From: Bradyrhizobium jicamae
Lineage (GTDB): Bacteria > Pseudomonadota > Alphaproteobacteria > Rhizobiales > Xanthobacteraceae
Reading direction: 5' to 3'
Assembly (NCBI RefSeq): GCF_018130695.1
Contig: NZ_JAFCJX010000002.1
Location: 186,001-250,000, forward strand
Length of the DNA: 64,000 nucleotides
In this document: piece after piece, positions 15,987-24,426 of the stretch
Layout: each line of letters starts with the position of its first letter
Position numbering within the stretch: position 1 is the first letter of the stretch
Program-made: the position numbers and the translations under genes
The notes under the pieces: generated by a model
Databases searched by the model: none
What the model was told of the DNA's origin: nothing
The model's input: only the letters and a program-made list of their open reading frames with translations

Positions 15987-16460
15987 TCAGGCATCCACCG
16001 AAGCCCGCAGCGCGCGTTCCGAGTTTTTCCGGATGATCGCCAGCGTTGCATTCAGATTCGTCAGGCTCCGCGCGTCGACGTTCTCAAGAATGATTCCGTT
16101 GAGCGCCTCGCGCTGGTCCGACAATTTCTGGATCTCGGCGCGAGCCCTGGCCGTGAGCGACATCAGAACAAGCCTGCCATCAATCGGCGATGGCTTTCGC
16201 GACAGCAGGCCGGCCTTCTCCAAATGCTTCGTGTGCATTGCGACGAACGTGGCGTGGGTGCGGAGCTTGGTTGCGACGTCCACGCCGGAAACTCCGCCGC
16301 CCTGGTTGAGATCCTCGATGGCCATCAGGATCAGCCATTGGGCTTCACTGACTCCGAGTTGCTCCGCCCAGGTTTTTCGGATGTCTCCGAGCAGCGAGCC
16401 TATCTCCAGCACATTCCAGACGAAGTCCGTCATTGCTGCATCAAGCTGTTTCCCGACCAT
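15987..16460 (-). CDS. MarR-family transcriptional regulator
   Basis: 157 residues from the first ATG; an in-frame TTG at 16574 would add 38 residues. Winged-helix features: LGVSEAQWLILMAIEDL, VDVATKLRTHATFVAMHTKHLEKAGLLSRK, and the wing motif PIDGRLVLMSLTARARA. MarR proteins usually repress themselves and a divergent gene in response to small aromatic ligands. The 260-bp region to the divergent outer-membrane gene holds a 20-bp perfect palindrome that may be its operator. Confidence 0.88.
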   Translation of the reverse strand: MVGKQLDAAMTDFVWNVLEIGSLLGDIRKTWAEQLGVSEAQWLILMAIEDLNQGGGVSGVDVATKLRTHATFVAMHTKHLEKAGLLSRKPSPIDGRLVLMSLTARARAEIQKLSDQREALNGIILENVDARSLTNLNATLAIIRKNSERALRASVDA

Positions 16461-16619
16461 TGCGAATTCCGATCGTGTTGCTGTCCGGACCGTCGGCGGC
16501 TGTTTCGATTCAAGCCATGCTACGGCTTGATGACCGTCAAAAGCTAGTCTGAAAACTCGGCTTGCGCGTGGCAATTAGGCAACATCTTCACGAATTGTAA
16601 TAACGAAGAAAAATAACGA

Positions 16620-16639
16620 ATTTAATTCATGAATTAAAT
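16620..16639. promoter_or_regulatory. 20-bp perfect palindrome, candidate MarR operator
   Basis: ATTTAATTCATGAATTAAAT is a perfect 20-bp dyad in an AT-rich patch between the divergent MarR and outer-membrane protein genes. MarR regulators typically bind AT-rich palindromes of about this length. Confidence 0.65.
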
Positions 16640-16723
16640 GCACTAAAGGAATCCGAGCGGACAATGAAGAAGAACCGGAAATTCGGCGATGTCCTGTTTG
16701 ACGCACCTTAGTGGAGGATTGAA

Positions 16724-17719
16724 ATGCCGTTTCGTTCAAATATCGGAGCTCTTGTCGTTGCATTCTCGATGATCGGGAGCTTTGCCCCCGGCCATGCAGC
16801 GGACGTCGACGAACTGCCGGCCAAGGCGACGCCCAAGCCCGTGGCGCCGGTGCCGTTCTTCTATGTCAACGACAACAGGCTCACCTATGCCTACATGCCG
16901 AATGGCACCGATCCCGGTGTTACGGCGTCGACCGCGAAGCAGGCCTACGCCTTCACCCATTTCGACGCCTGGGCGTACGGAACCAACCTGATCAACCTCG
17001 CTCTCTACAAGTCGGATCACAACGATCCCGCCGCGCCCTGCACGCCGACCGGCAGAACCGGCTGCGCCGGCGCAAGCGACTTCTACGGCTTCATCCGCAG
17101 CACGTTCGGTTTCAACGAGATCTTCAACACCAAGGCGTTCACCGTCGGTCCGCTGCGGAACGTTTCGCTTGAGGTGGGCGCCGACGCCGGTGTGGAGAAT
17201 AACCCGCTGGCGCCAGCCAAGCGATCGGGCGTGATCGGCCTGATGTTCGCGTTCGATCTGCCCTACAAGGGCTTCTTCAACGTGGCGCCGCTCTATTACA
17301 AGGAGACCAACCACAGCTCCTTCCTGCCGGCGCCGTCCGACGGCACTTTGGATTTCCGCGGCACGTGGGCGCTCGAGACGAACTACTACATGGATCTCGG
17401 CTTCCTGCCCGCGAACATGCAGTTCTGGTCGATCAGCGGTCGTGCCGCCTGGTACGGACCGAAGGGACCCGGCACCAGCGTCCCAGGGACGGTCAACAGG
17501 ACAACCGAATTCAACAGCGAGCCCATCCGTCTGACGCTCGATGCCAGCAAGGCGGTCTGGGGCGACAAGTATTCGCACTTTGTCGATGTCTGGGTGGCCT
17601 ATCGGTACTGGAAGAACAAGTTCGGTCTCGACAATAACCTCTCGCCCTCGTGCACCGGTAGGTTTGTCGGCAGTTGCGTCGAGTCTTCGGTGTACTCGGG
17701 CGTTACCGTGAAGTTCTGA
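16724..17719 (+). CDS. outer-membrane channel-like protein (Tsx/OmpK-like)
   Basis: 331 residues. A Sec signal peptide ends near GHAADVDE. The mature part is rich in alternating aromatic and polar strands (FFYVNDNRLTYAYMP, FTHFDAWAYGTNLINLALYKSDHND, FVDVWVAYRYWKNKFG) and ends in VKF; a terminal Phe is typical of outer-membrane beta-barrels. The strand pattern resembles nucleoside-specific Tsx/OmpK channels, but substrate specificity is not assured. A TGGAGGA ribosome site precedes the ATG. Probable MarR-controlled uptake pore. Confidence 0.75.
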   Translation: MPFRSNIGALVVAFSMIGSFAPGHAADVDELPAKATPKPVAPVPFFYVNDNRLTYAYMPNGTDPGVTASTAKQAYAFTHFDAWAYGTNLINLALYKSDHNDPAAPCTPTGRTGCAGASDFYGFIRSTFGFNEIFNTKAFTVGPLRNVSLEVGADAGVENNPLAPAKRSGVIGLMFAFDLPYKGFFNVAPLYYKETNHSSFLPAPSDGTLDFRGTWALETNYYMDLGFLPANMQFWSISGRAAWYGPKGPGTSVPGTVNRTTEFNSEPIRLTLDASKAVWGDKYSHFVDVWVAYRYWKNKFGLDNNLSPSCTGRFVGSCVESSVYSGVTVKF

Positions 17720-17753
17720 CGTCCGGCGCCGTCACAATCGTACGCTGCGCGCA

Positions 17754-17785
17754 GACATCTCCGGCAATGCCCTGCCGGAGATGTC
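17754..17785 (+). terminator. 13-bp stem hairpin between channel gene and cytochrome c gene
   Basis: GACATCTCCGGCA and its exact inverse repeat flank a 6-base loop, 35 bases after the channel gene stop. No T-run follows, so it may be an attenuator or mRNA-stabilising hairpin rather than a classical terminator. Confidence 0.6.
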
Positions 17786-17813
17786 GATCTGCCGGGCGTG
17801 AGAGGAGGTTGCC

Positions 17814-18359
17814 ATGCTGACTCGTCAATTCTCGCGGCGGTTGCCGCGGAGGGGCTGGATTCGTGCCGGAGCCGTCTGGCTTTTTTGGGCGATCGCTCTT
17901 GCTGGAGCGAGTGGTCCGGCCGGCGCCGACGAGCGTCAGGTTCAGCGCGGAAAATATCTGGTTGGAATCGTGGGCTGCGGTGATTGCCATACGCCGGGCC
18001 ACTTCTTCGGGAAGCCGGATCTCGGCCGCGCTCTCAGCGGCTCCGAGGTTGGTTTTGAAATCCCGCAGCTTGGTGTGTTCTACGGTTCAAACCTGACGCC
18101 GGACAAGGAGACAGGCCTCGGGAACTGGTCGGTTGCCGAAATCGTCACGGCGTTCACCAAGGGCATCACCCCGGACAAGCGAGAACTGTCGCCGGCAATG
18201 CCGTGGCGGGGATTCTCGGAAATGACGGCAGCGGATGCCTATTCGATTGCCGAGTATCTGAAGACGCTGAAGCCGGTCAAGAACGCGGTGCCCGGTCCGT
18301 TTGGACCCACGGAGAAACCCACGTCCTTCGTGATGAAGATCATTCCGCCCTCGAACTAG
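17814..18359 (+). CDS. exported monohaem cytochrome c
   Basis: 181 residues. The signal segment (GAVWLFWAIALAGASGPAGADE) is followed by RGKYLVGIVGCGDCHTPG, with haem-binding CGDCH, and the likely axial methionine in LSPAMPWRGF. It is a class I type cytochrome similar to those serving periplasmic dehydrogenases, accepting electrons and passing them to the oxidase chain. No partner dehydrogenase is adjacent; it may share transcription with the upstream channel gene. A GGAGG ribosome site lies just before the ATG. Confidence 0.9.
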   Translation: MLTRQFSRRLPRRGWIRAGAVWLFWAIALAGASGPAGADERQVQRGKYLVGIVGCGDCHTPGHFFGKPDLGRALSGSEVGFEIPQLGVFYGSNLTPDKETGLGNWSVAEIVTAFTKGITPDKRELSPAMPWRGFSEMTAADAYSIAEYLKTLKPVKNAVPGPFGPTEKPTSFVMKIIPPSN

Positions 18360-18681
18360 CTGATATTTGTTCGCGGGTCGATTCAAGTCCAGCCGCCTGC
18401 ACTAGCTTTGGTACCCAGTTGGTGTCACGAAACACCAGTCCGAGCCGTAGCTCGATTGACGGGTTTTGGTCCAGGAGAAACGAAAATTCCTTGTCTATCA
18501 ATGGGGGTTGACTGACACTCTCTCCGTCACGCCTCGATCTTGCACACCAGTTCGCGAATTTGCGCGATGCCTCTATGCCTGATGGTGGTCGCCCGAAGTG
18601 CGCGCCCTGTCCCTTTACGAAGCCGGCAAATTTGTGAAAGAACGAGCCGAGGCCCCGCGGCGGATCCTGGAGCGGTCAGTA
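18360..18681. other. intergenic stretch, possible decayed coding remnant
   Basis: No intact gene. On the minus strand about 50 codons (near 18345-18520) stay open with protein-like composition, including FSFLLDQNPSIELRLGLVF, but there is no start or recognisable family. It may be a remnant of a lost gene. Confidence 0.3.
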
Positions 18682-19305
18682 GTGTCATTGCAGCTTTGGC
18701 TTTCATTTGCAGCGGCGTCAGCCGCAGTGGTGGCGATTCCCGGCCCGACCGTGTTCCTGATCGTGACGCACGCCGCGAGCCAGGGCTATCGCATCGCCGT
18801 CCCGATGATCGTGGGCTCAGCCTTGGGCGGTACCGTCGCGATGACGCTCGCGATGGCCGGGCTGGGTGCTCTTCTGATGTCTTCGGCTTTGCTGCTGACC
18901 ATCCTCAAGCTCGTCGGTGCGGCCTACTTCATTTGCATCGGCATCAAGATGTGGCGTGCCGATCCAGGCGGGATGAAGAAGGTCGTCGCGGAGTCTCAAA
19001 CCAGCGCATGGAAAGCCTTCTGCCACGCCTTCGCGGTGACCGCATTGAACCCCAAAGGCATCGCCTTCTTCCTCCTGTTCCTGCCGGCCTTCGTCGACAG
19101 TCAGGCGCCCTACGTCCCTCAGGCTTTGATCCTGATCTCAACGATGGTGATGATCGGCATCATCAATGATGGACTCTACGCGGCCTTCGCACTCCAGTTG
19201 CGCCGGCAGGTACAGCGGACGTCGATGGTTCGCCGGATCAACAAGGCCGGTGAGGTGATCCTTGTCAGCCTCGGCATTGTGACGGCGGTTCATCGTTCCG
19301 GCTGA
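18682..19305 (+). CDS. LysE-family translocator (amino-acid or small-metabolite exporter)
   Basis: About 207 residues with five to six hydrophobic segments. The family motif VVAIPGPTVFLIVTHAASQGYR is at the N-terminus and VTALNPKGIAFFLLFLPAFV in the middle. LysE/RhtB proteins export amino acids or analogues across the inner membrane. I set the start at GTG 18682 because the family begins a few residues before the first membrane span; an in-frame ATG-type extension to 18598 is charged and unlike the family. Confidence 0.85.
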   Translation: MSLQLWLSFAAASAAVVAIPGPTVFLIVTHAASQGYRIAVPMIVGSALGGTVAMTLAMAGLGALLMSSALLLTILKLVGAAYFICIGIKMWRADPGGMKKVVAESQTSAWKAFCHAFAVTALNPKGIAFFLLFLPAFVDSQAPYVPQALILISTMVMIGIINDGLYAAFALQLRRQVQRTSMVRRINKAGEVILVSLGIVTAVHRSG

Positions 19306-19676
19306 CCCGGCAGACGGCCGACCGGCGCGCCGTCATTGCTTCCTCGCCGGGCCTCCACAATGAGATCGACGACATGACGCGCTACGCGCGAAGGCGGGCG
19401 TGCAAGCTGCGGTCTTGACGCGCTCCAATGGAGTTCCGGGGCTGCCTTGTCGCGCCAAATCCCTGCAAATCATTGAGATTACTAGAAATATCAAGTGATA
19501 AATCATGCTCAATATTTGAGCAAGACAAAAGAAATATACTGTATATTGTTATGGCGACCGAACGGGAAGATCGCACGGGGGCCGGCGACCGTTGTCGACG
19601 CTGAGTCTGCATCATCGTCCGTCGCCCCGGCGAAAGGTCGAAATTCGTCTTGTCCAACGAGGTCAGGAGCAGCGCC
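19306..19676. other. intergenic region with two dyads upstream of the broken dipeptide-transporter genes
   Basis: AT-rich second half with an inverted repeat TGCTCAA-TAT-TTGAGCA (19506-19522) and, 10 bases on, the 15-mer AATATACTGTATATT (19533-19547). No gene recognised. Confidence 0.5.
19533..19547. promoter_or_regulatory. GntR-type operator AATATACTGTATATT (copy 1)
   Basis: Odd-length perfect dyad (AATATAC-T-GTATATT). An identical copy lies at 21993-22007 before the monooxygenase gene. The GntR gene at 21242 lies between the two copies and is the probable ligand. Confidence 0.65.
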
Positions 19677-20114
19677 ATGAGCGACACGTCGACGATCTCC
19701 AAGCGCGCGTTCTGCTCCCTGCTGCTCGGCATTCCATCGCTGGCGATTCTCGGCGGCGCGGCGACTGCGCAGGACTCGCATGCGCTCAGCATCGCATTCC
19801 CGACCGACGTCCAAAGCTGGGATCCGACGGCAGTCACGTTCCCTGCCGGCCAGTCCATCTTCAAATGCGTTTTCGATTCACCGCTGCACTATGGGCCGGA
19901 CCAAAAACTGATGGGTCGCCAGATCCGTGAACACCGATGGATCAGCGACGACAACACACGCCTCGAAATCTCGCTGCACGACGGCATCCTGTTCCACGAC
20001 TCCACGCCACTCACGATGGAGGATGTTCGCTACAGCTGGATCGAGCGTCCCCGGACCAACCGGAAGCTCAGCATTGCCGGCATGATGAATCCAAAGCTCA
20101 GGGGCATGACGTGA
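19677..20114 (+). pseudogene. N-terminal fragment of a dipeptide/oligopeptide ABC binding protein (SBP_bac_5)
   Basis: About 145 residues with signal sequence and the family start (LSIAFPTDVQSWDPTA, LEISLHDGILFHDSTPLTMEDVRYSW). Intact family members are about 500 residues, so roughly two thirds is missing. The frame ends just before inverted and fused pieces of permease genes, showing that the operon has been rearranged. A ribosome site AGGAG precedes the ATG, so a stub may still be translated. Confidence 0.8.
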
Positions 20115-20184
20115 AAGCCATCCTCGATCGCACTATCGCTCGCATGGCGCATTCGCCGCGGATCGCAGCAGGTGTGACTGTTGC

Positions 20185-20284
20185 TTCCACTCCGGCGCCG
20201 CAGTCTCGGATCGAGAGCTGTCCGAAGCCCCTCACCCAGCAGATTGAATCCCAGGACCGTGACGAAGATCGCAATCACCGGCAG
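20185..20284 (-). pseudogene. inverted C-terminal remnant of a DppC-like permease
   Basis: On the minus strand the translation reads VIAIFVTVLGFNLLGEGLR and continues TALDPRLR, which is the conserved C-terminus of DppC/OppC permeases. It is antisense to the surrounding dipeptide-transporter remnants, so a local inversion has occurred. No start codon or remaining domain exists. Confidence 0.75.
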
Positions 20285-20288
20285 CACG

Positions 20289-20405
20289 ATTAAGATTCTG
20301 GTGTCGCATATGCTGAAGAATGCAGTGCTTCCGACCATCACCGTGATCGGCGCGCAGTTCGGGTTCCTGTTTGGCGGAACTCTCCTGGTGCGTGTCGCTG
20401 CGTGA
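20289..20405 (+). pseudogene. C-terminal remnant of a DppB-like permease
   Basis: KILVSHMLKNAVLPTITVIG followed by AQFGFLFGGTLLV matches the cytoplasmic-loop end and last membrane spans of DppB/OppB permeases. It is cut at the left by the inverted DppC piece and at the right runs straight into an ATPase gene in another frame. The segment normally encoding dppC, dppD and the start of the second ATPase is missing. Confidence 0.75.
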
Positions 20406-21198
20406 CGTCAGCCTGACCTATCGGTCGCGTCGCGGCTTCCTCGGACTGCAGAGATCGTCATTTGATGCAGTCAAGTCTGCGACCTTCTCGGTCCGCCGCG
20501 GCGAAATGGTCGGGATCGTTGGAGAGAGCGGCAGCGGCAAGACCTCGATCGGCCGTCTGATCGTTGGTCTTGAGCGGCCGTCGTCCGGCAGCATTGTGGT
20601 CGAGGGCGACCGGGATCAAGGGATCCTGCATCTGACGCGACGCGACGTGCAGATGATCTTCCAGGATCCGCAGGCAGCGCTCAATCCGCGGCGGAGCGTC
20701 CTCCGTCTCCTGACTCAGGCGCTCGAGGCGACCGGCACGACGCCGTCCGCAGAGCGGCGCCGGATCGCCGAACGGCTGTTGCAGGAGACGGGACTCCCGC
20801 GGGACTGCCTGCATCGCTTTCCGGCCGAGCTGTCGGGTGGGCAGAAGCAGCGGGTCAATATCGGTCGCGCGCTGTGCGCCATGCCGCAGATCGTGGTCGC
20901 GGATGAAATCGTCTCCGGCCTCGATGTCTCGGTCCAGGCCCATATTCTCAATCTGCTGCTCGAGCTCAATCGCCGCCATCGGATCACGATCATTCTGATC
21001 AGCCACGATCTGGCGGTGGTGCGATATCTCTGCGCCCGTTCGCTGTTCATGTACCGGGGCGAGATCGTCGAGGAGGGCGCGACTGACGTGGTCTTCGAAC
21101 ACCCGCATCATCCCTATACGAAGGCGCTGCTGGCGGCCGTCCCGCCGGAAACCGCGGAAATCGCGCGGCCACAGCTTGCTGCGAGCATCGTGCAATGA
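20392..21198 (+). CDS. dipeptide-type ABC transporter ATP-binding protein (DppF/OppF-like), orphan
   Basis: About 268 residues from GTG 20392. Walker A GESGSGKTS, LSGGQKQRVNIGRAL signature, Walker B IVVADEIVSGLDVS (DEI rather than DEP), H-loop ISHDLAVV, and the HPYTKALLAAVP tail typical of peptide-transporter ATPases. Its natural 5' end seems lost by fusion to the dppB remnant, so the start is uncertain. With no intact permease or receptor nearby it is either a decaying leftover or serves another transporter. Confidence 0.8.
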   Translation: MSLRDVSLTYRSRRGFLGLQRSSFDAVKSATFSVRRGEMVGIVGESGSGKTSIGRLIVGLERPSSGSIVVEGDRDQGILHLTRRDVQMIFQDPQAALNPRRSVLRLLTQALEATGTTPSAERRRIAERLLQETGLPRDCLHRFPAELSGGQKQRVNIGRALCAMPQIVVADEIVSGLDVSVQAHILNLLLELNRRHRITIILISHDLAVVRYLCARSLFMYRGEIVEEGATDVVFEHPHHPYTKALLAAVPPETAEIARPQLAASIVQ

Positions 21199-21241
21199 GA
21201 ATATCAATCTTCGATTTTACCCCTGTCATATCGGGCTCCAG

Positions 21242-21943
21242 ATGAAAGCGATTCGTAGGGCTGTGCCCGAGCCAAAGATGGCCAAGTCGAAGAGCCTTCG
21301 CGAGAAGGTCTACGATATCTATCGCGAGCGCATCGGCACCGGCCAGATCACGCATGACGACCGCATGGTCGACATGGAGATTGCGGCCGAGCTCGGCATT
21401 TCCCGCATGCCGGTCCGGGAGGCGTTGATGCAGCTCGTTCACGAAGGGATGCTCGAGAGCTCGTCACGCGGCTTTGTGCTGCGGAGATTTTCCGATTTCG
21501 AGATCGAGGAGATATTCGAGATCAGGAATTTGCTGGAGCCGGTGGCAGCGTCGCGAGCGGCGTCGAACATGACGGACGCCGTGCTTCAGCAGTTGGAAGG
21601 TGTATTGAAGAAATGCCGGCGCGCATCCGAGACGGGCGAGATTGCGAAATTCATCGTCACCAACGCCGAGTTCAGGAACACCTGGCTTCGGCAGGTGACC
21701 AACAGTCAGCTCGTCGCCGCGATCACGACCTATGTCGATCACGTGCAGGCCGTGCGCCTGGCGACACTGCAGCGCGTGGCGGTTCGCAACGACGTGCTTG
21801 AACTGATGCAGGCTCTGCTGGAGGCGTTTCGGACGCGCAACGCGGCAAAGGCGGCCGCTGTGATCGAGCGCGCGCTCGGCAACGCGCTTGATGCCTTCCG
21901 ACACGAGCGCGAGCATTCGTCCACGGCAAGAAAGGTGTCCTGA
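21242..21943 (+). CDS. GntR-family (FCD subfamily) transcriptional regulator
   Basis: About 233 residues. The winged helix contains LREKVYDIYRERIGTG and MEIAAELGISRMPVREALMQLVHEGMLE; the helical FCD effector domain follows (EIFEIRNLLEPVAASRAA, then a region lacking some usual metal histidines). ATG 21278 is an alternative start. It lies between the two AATATACTGTATATT copies, which I take as its operators, and just upstream of the flavin monooxygenase operon it probably controls. Confidence 0.9.
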   Translation: MKAIRRAVPEPKMAKSKSLREKVYDIYRERIGTGQITHDDRMVDMEIAAELGISRMPVREALMQLVHEGMLESSSRGFVLRRFSDFEIEEIFEIRNLLEPVAASRAASNMTDAVLQQLEGVLKKCRRASETGEIAKFIVTNAEFRNTWLRQVTNSQLVAAITTYVDHVQAVRLATLQRVAVRNDVLELMQALLEAFRTRNAAKAAAVIERALGNALDAFRHEREHSSTARKVS

Positions 21944-21967
21944 GCTCACTGCACCCGCTGCGCCCCC

Positions 21968-22007
21968 TTGACACCGGTGCGCGTTCTAAAACAATATACT
22001 GTATATT
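21968..22007 (+). promoter_or_regulatory. promoter with GntR-type operator AATATACTGTATATT (copy 2)
   Basis: TTGACA at 21968-21973 and a CAATAT-type -10 (21992-21997, spacing 18) overlapped by the 15-bp dyad at 21993-22007, just before TGGAG and the monooxygenase ATG. The overlap would make binding repressive. Confidence 0.7.
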
Positions 22008-22021
22008 ATTTGGAGTGAGCT

Positions 22022-23113
22022 ATGTCGCTACCCAATCCGATGGCTTCGTCTGCGGAATCCAGCTTCAAGCTCGGCGTCTTCTCGGCCAATGCGGACCGCG
22101 GCAGCGCGTTCACGACCGTGCCGGAGGCCTGGACCGCCGAATGGACCGATTGTCTTCAAGCTGCACAGATCGCCGATCGCGGCGGCTTCGATTTCTTCCT
22201 GCCGATCGGACGCTGGCGCGGCTATGGCGGCTCGACCCGCGTGCGCGAGCATTCATTCGAGACCTTCACCTTCGCGGCCGGGTTGGCATCGGTGACCTCC
22301 CGGATCGCGCTCTTCATGACGGTGCATGTCCCGCTGCTGCATCCGCTCTACGCCGCCAAGGCGCTCGCGACGGTCGATCACATCAGTCGGGGTCGGGCCG
22401 GCCTGAACATCGTGTGCGGCTGGAACCCCGACGAATTCGGCATGTTCGGTGTGACGCTGGTCGATGATGCCTACGTCCAGGCCAGGGAATGGCTCGACGT
22501 GATCGTGAACACCTACAACAGCGACGCGCCGCTCGACTTCGCAGGGAAGTATTATCAGTTGAAGGACGCCGTCAGCCGTCCGGCCTCGCTGCAGCGGCCG
22601 CGGCCGGTGACGATGAATGCTGCGTTCGGTCCGGCCGGGCGAGATTTCGCGGCCCAGCATTGCGACCATCTGTTCACCAGCTTCACCGATCTCGATGTCG
22701 CCAGGGGACATGTGCGCGACATCCGCGACCGTGCCGATCGCTTCGGTCGATCTGTCGGCATCTTCACCGTGGCGCATGTCGTGTGCCGCGAAACCGATGC
22801 CGAAGCTGAAGACTTCTACGACTACTATTCGCGCCGGAATGTCGACGAGGCGGCCGTCGACTATCACATGAGGCAGAAGAAGAACTTCAGCCAGAGCCAC
22901 GAAGACGATGCGTTTCGGCTCTACAGGCAGCGCTTCGCGGCCGGCACGGGAAGCTATCCGCTGGTCGGCTCGCCGCGGACAATCGTCGATGAGCTCTCGA
23001 AAATCGCAGGCATCGGCTACAACGGCGCTGCGCTGTCATTCGTGAACTACAGGAGTGAACTGCCGTTCTTCTGCGAGCAGGTCATTCCCAGAATGAAGGA
23101 GGCCGGCCTGTGA
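22022..23113 (+). CDS. LLM-class flavin-dependent monooxygenase
   Basis: 363 residues of the bacterial-luciferase-like fold: FKLGVFSANADRG start, GRWRGYGGS, TFAAGLASVTSRIALFMTVHVPLLHP, VDHISRGRAGLNIVCGWNPDEFGMFG. These motifs are those of FMNH2-dependent monooxygenases of the RutA/alkanesulfonate group, which oxygenate using reduced flavin from a separate reductase. The reductase is encoded by the next gene, overlapping by four bases (GTGA). Substrate unknown; the operon also encodes acyl-CoA metabolism. Confidence 0.92.
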   Translation: MSLPNPMASSAESSFKLGVFSANADRGSAFTTVPEAWTAEWTDCLQAAQIADRGGFDFFLPIGRWRGYGGSTRVREHSFETFTFAAGLASVTSRIALFMTVHVPLLHPLYAAKALATVDHISRGRAGLNIVCGWNPDEFGMFGVTLVDDAYVQAREWLDVIVNTYNSDAPLDFAGKYYQLKDAVSRPASLQRPRPVTMNAAFGPAGRDFAAQHCDHLFTSFTDLDVARGHVRDIRDRADRFGRSVGIFTVAHVVCRETDAEAEDFYDYYSRRNVDEAAVDYHMRQKKNFSQSHEDDAFRLYRQRFAAGTGSYPLVGSPRTIVDELSKIAGIGYNGAALSFVNYRSELPFFCEQVIPRMKEAGL

Positions 23114-23667
23114 GCGGGACCTCCATGGCAGGGCCATATGCCGCCGCTGGGACACAGGCGTTGCCCAACGATGTCCTCGCCGCGGGATCGGGCCTGTTCA
23201 AGGCTGGCATGCGGCGCCTGACCGGCGGTGTCGCGATCGTGACGGCAAGGGGATCTGACGGAAGCCTGGTCGGAATGACGGTAACGTCGGTGTGTTCCCT
23301 GACTGCAGAGCCTCCGATGCTCCTCGTCTGTGCCAACAAGACGGGATCCTTTGCAAGCCATGCGCAGCGTGGGGCAGCATTCTGCGTCAACCTGCTTTCG
23401 GCTGACGACGAAGAGGTTGCCCGTGCCTGTGCCGGAATGACCAGCCAATCCCGTGAAGATCGCTTCGACGGGGAGCATTGGCGAACCGGCGCCGACGGCA
23501 CGCCGATCCTGCTGACCGCGCTTGCGCGGTTTCATTGCGTCGTCAGCGATCTGGTTCCTGCATCGACCCATCTGCTGACGATCGGCCGCGTCTGGGATGT
23601 GCATCTCGGTCATAGCGGCGGCGCCGCGCTCGCCTACCGCGAGGGGCAATTCATCAAAGTTCAATAG
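23110..23667 (+). CDS. flavin reductase-family protein (partner of the LLM monooxygenase)
   Basis: 185 residues, GTG start overlapping the monooxygenase stop. Typical flavin-reductase split-barrel motifs: GMRRLTGGVAIVTARG, GMTVTSVCSLTAEPPMLLVCANKTGSF and FCVNLLSADDEEVA. It supplies reduced FMN or FAD to the adjacent oxygenase with NAD(P)H. A 23-residue N-terminal leader before the domain is slightly longer than usual. Confidence 0.92.
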   Translation: MSGTSMAGPYAAAGTQALPNDVLAAGSGLFKAGMRRLTGGVAIVTARGSDGSLVGMTVTSVCSLTAEPPMLLVCANKTGSFASHAQRGAAFCVNLLSADDEEVARACAGMTSQSREDRFDGEHWRTGADGTPILLTALARFHCVVSDLVPASTHLLTIGRVWDVHLGHSGGAALAYREGQFIKVQ

Positions 23668-23721
23668 GACCCAGCGCGCAGACGCTTTGGTTCCAACGAA
23701 GGTGAGTCGGACAGAGGTCTC

Positions 23722-24426
23722 ATGTCGATTTCGTGGTTTTGTCAGTGGCAGGCGCCGAGTGACGCAGGTTTGGGGCCTGCCAGCCAGCAGGCCCTGGTAT
23801 CGCTGCTCGAGCGATGCCCGGGCTTGAGCAAGGGGCATATCCTGATGCCGGCATCGGCGCATGACCCCTACTATGCCGATATCTCGGACTCGCCGCGTCT
23901 GGTGTTGCATCTTGAGTTTGGCGAGATCCTCGCCCTCGAACGATGCCTGAAGCTGGACGGGCATCTCGCGCCGTTGGCGCGGGGTGATCTGCTGCCCGAG
24001 TTGACGGATGCCGTCGTTTCCCATCAGGCCTTCCTTGGCCGGCAATATCCCGTGCCGGATGCCAGGCTCGACGCCGCGAATGGCCGCCCCCTAACTTACC
24101 TCGTCGAATATCCGGGGACGGCTGCGGATCAGAACGCGTGGCACGCTTTCTATGTGTCGCACCATCCGCAGATCATGGCGAAATTCCCCGGTATTCGTCG
24201 CATCGAAATCTTCACGCCGGCGGTGGTGATCTCCGAACTGCCGCTGGTGGCCCGCACGGCCATGCAGCGCAACATCACCGTGTTCGATTCCGCCGATGCG
24301 ATGAACGCCGCGATGCTGTCGCCGGTCCGCGACGAGATGCGGCGGGACTTCATGAATTTCCCGCCGTTCGAGGGCGGCAATACGCACTATCCCTTTCACA
24401 CGCTTACCGTTGTGCCGTCATCATGA
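23722..24426 (+). CDS. EthD-like dimeric alpha/beta-barrel protein
   Basis: 234 residues without export signal. The segment VEYPGTAADQNAWHAFYVSHHP followed by PGIRRIEIF is the pattern of EthD-domain ferredoxin-like proteins; the first half may be a second, more diverged copy of the same fold. EthD proteins accompany monooxygenases and ring-modifying enzymes, with mostly unknown function. The stop overlaps the ligase start (ATGA), indicating coupling. Confidence 0.65.
   Translation: MSISWFCQWQAPSDAGLGPASQQALVSLLERCPGLSKGHILMPASAHDPYYADISDSPRLVLHLEFGEILALERCLKLDGHLAPLARGDLLPELTDAVVSHQAFLGRQYPVPDARLDAANGRPLTYLVEYPGTAADQNAWHAFYVSHHPQIMAKFPGIRRIEIFTPAVVISELPLVARTAMQRNITVFDSADAMNAAMLSPVRDEMRRDFMNFPPFEGGNTHYPFHTLTVVPSS

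Noticed and set aside
15916..16530. 204-codon plus-strand open frame
   Set aside because: Antisense to the clearly recognisable MarR regulator; Ser/Arg-rich without motifs.
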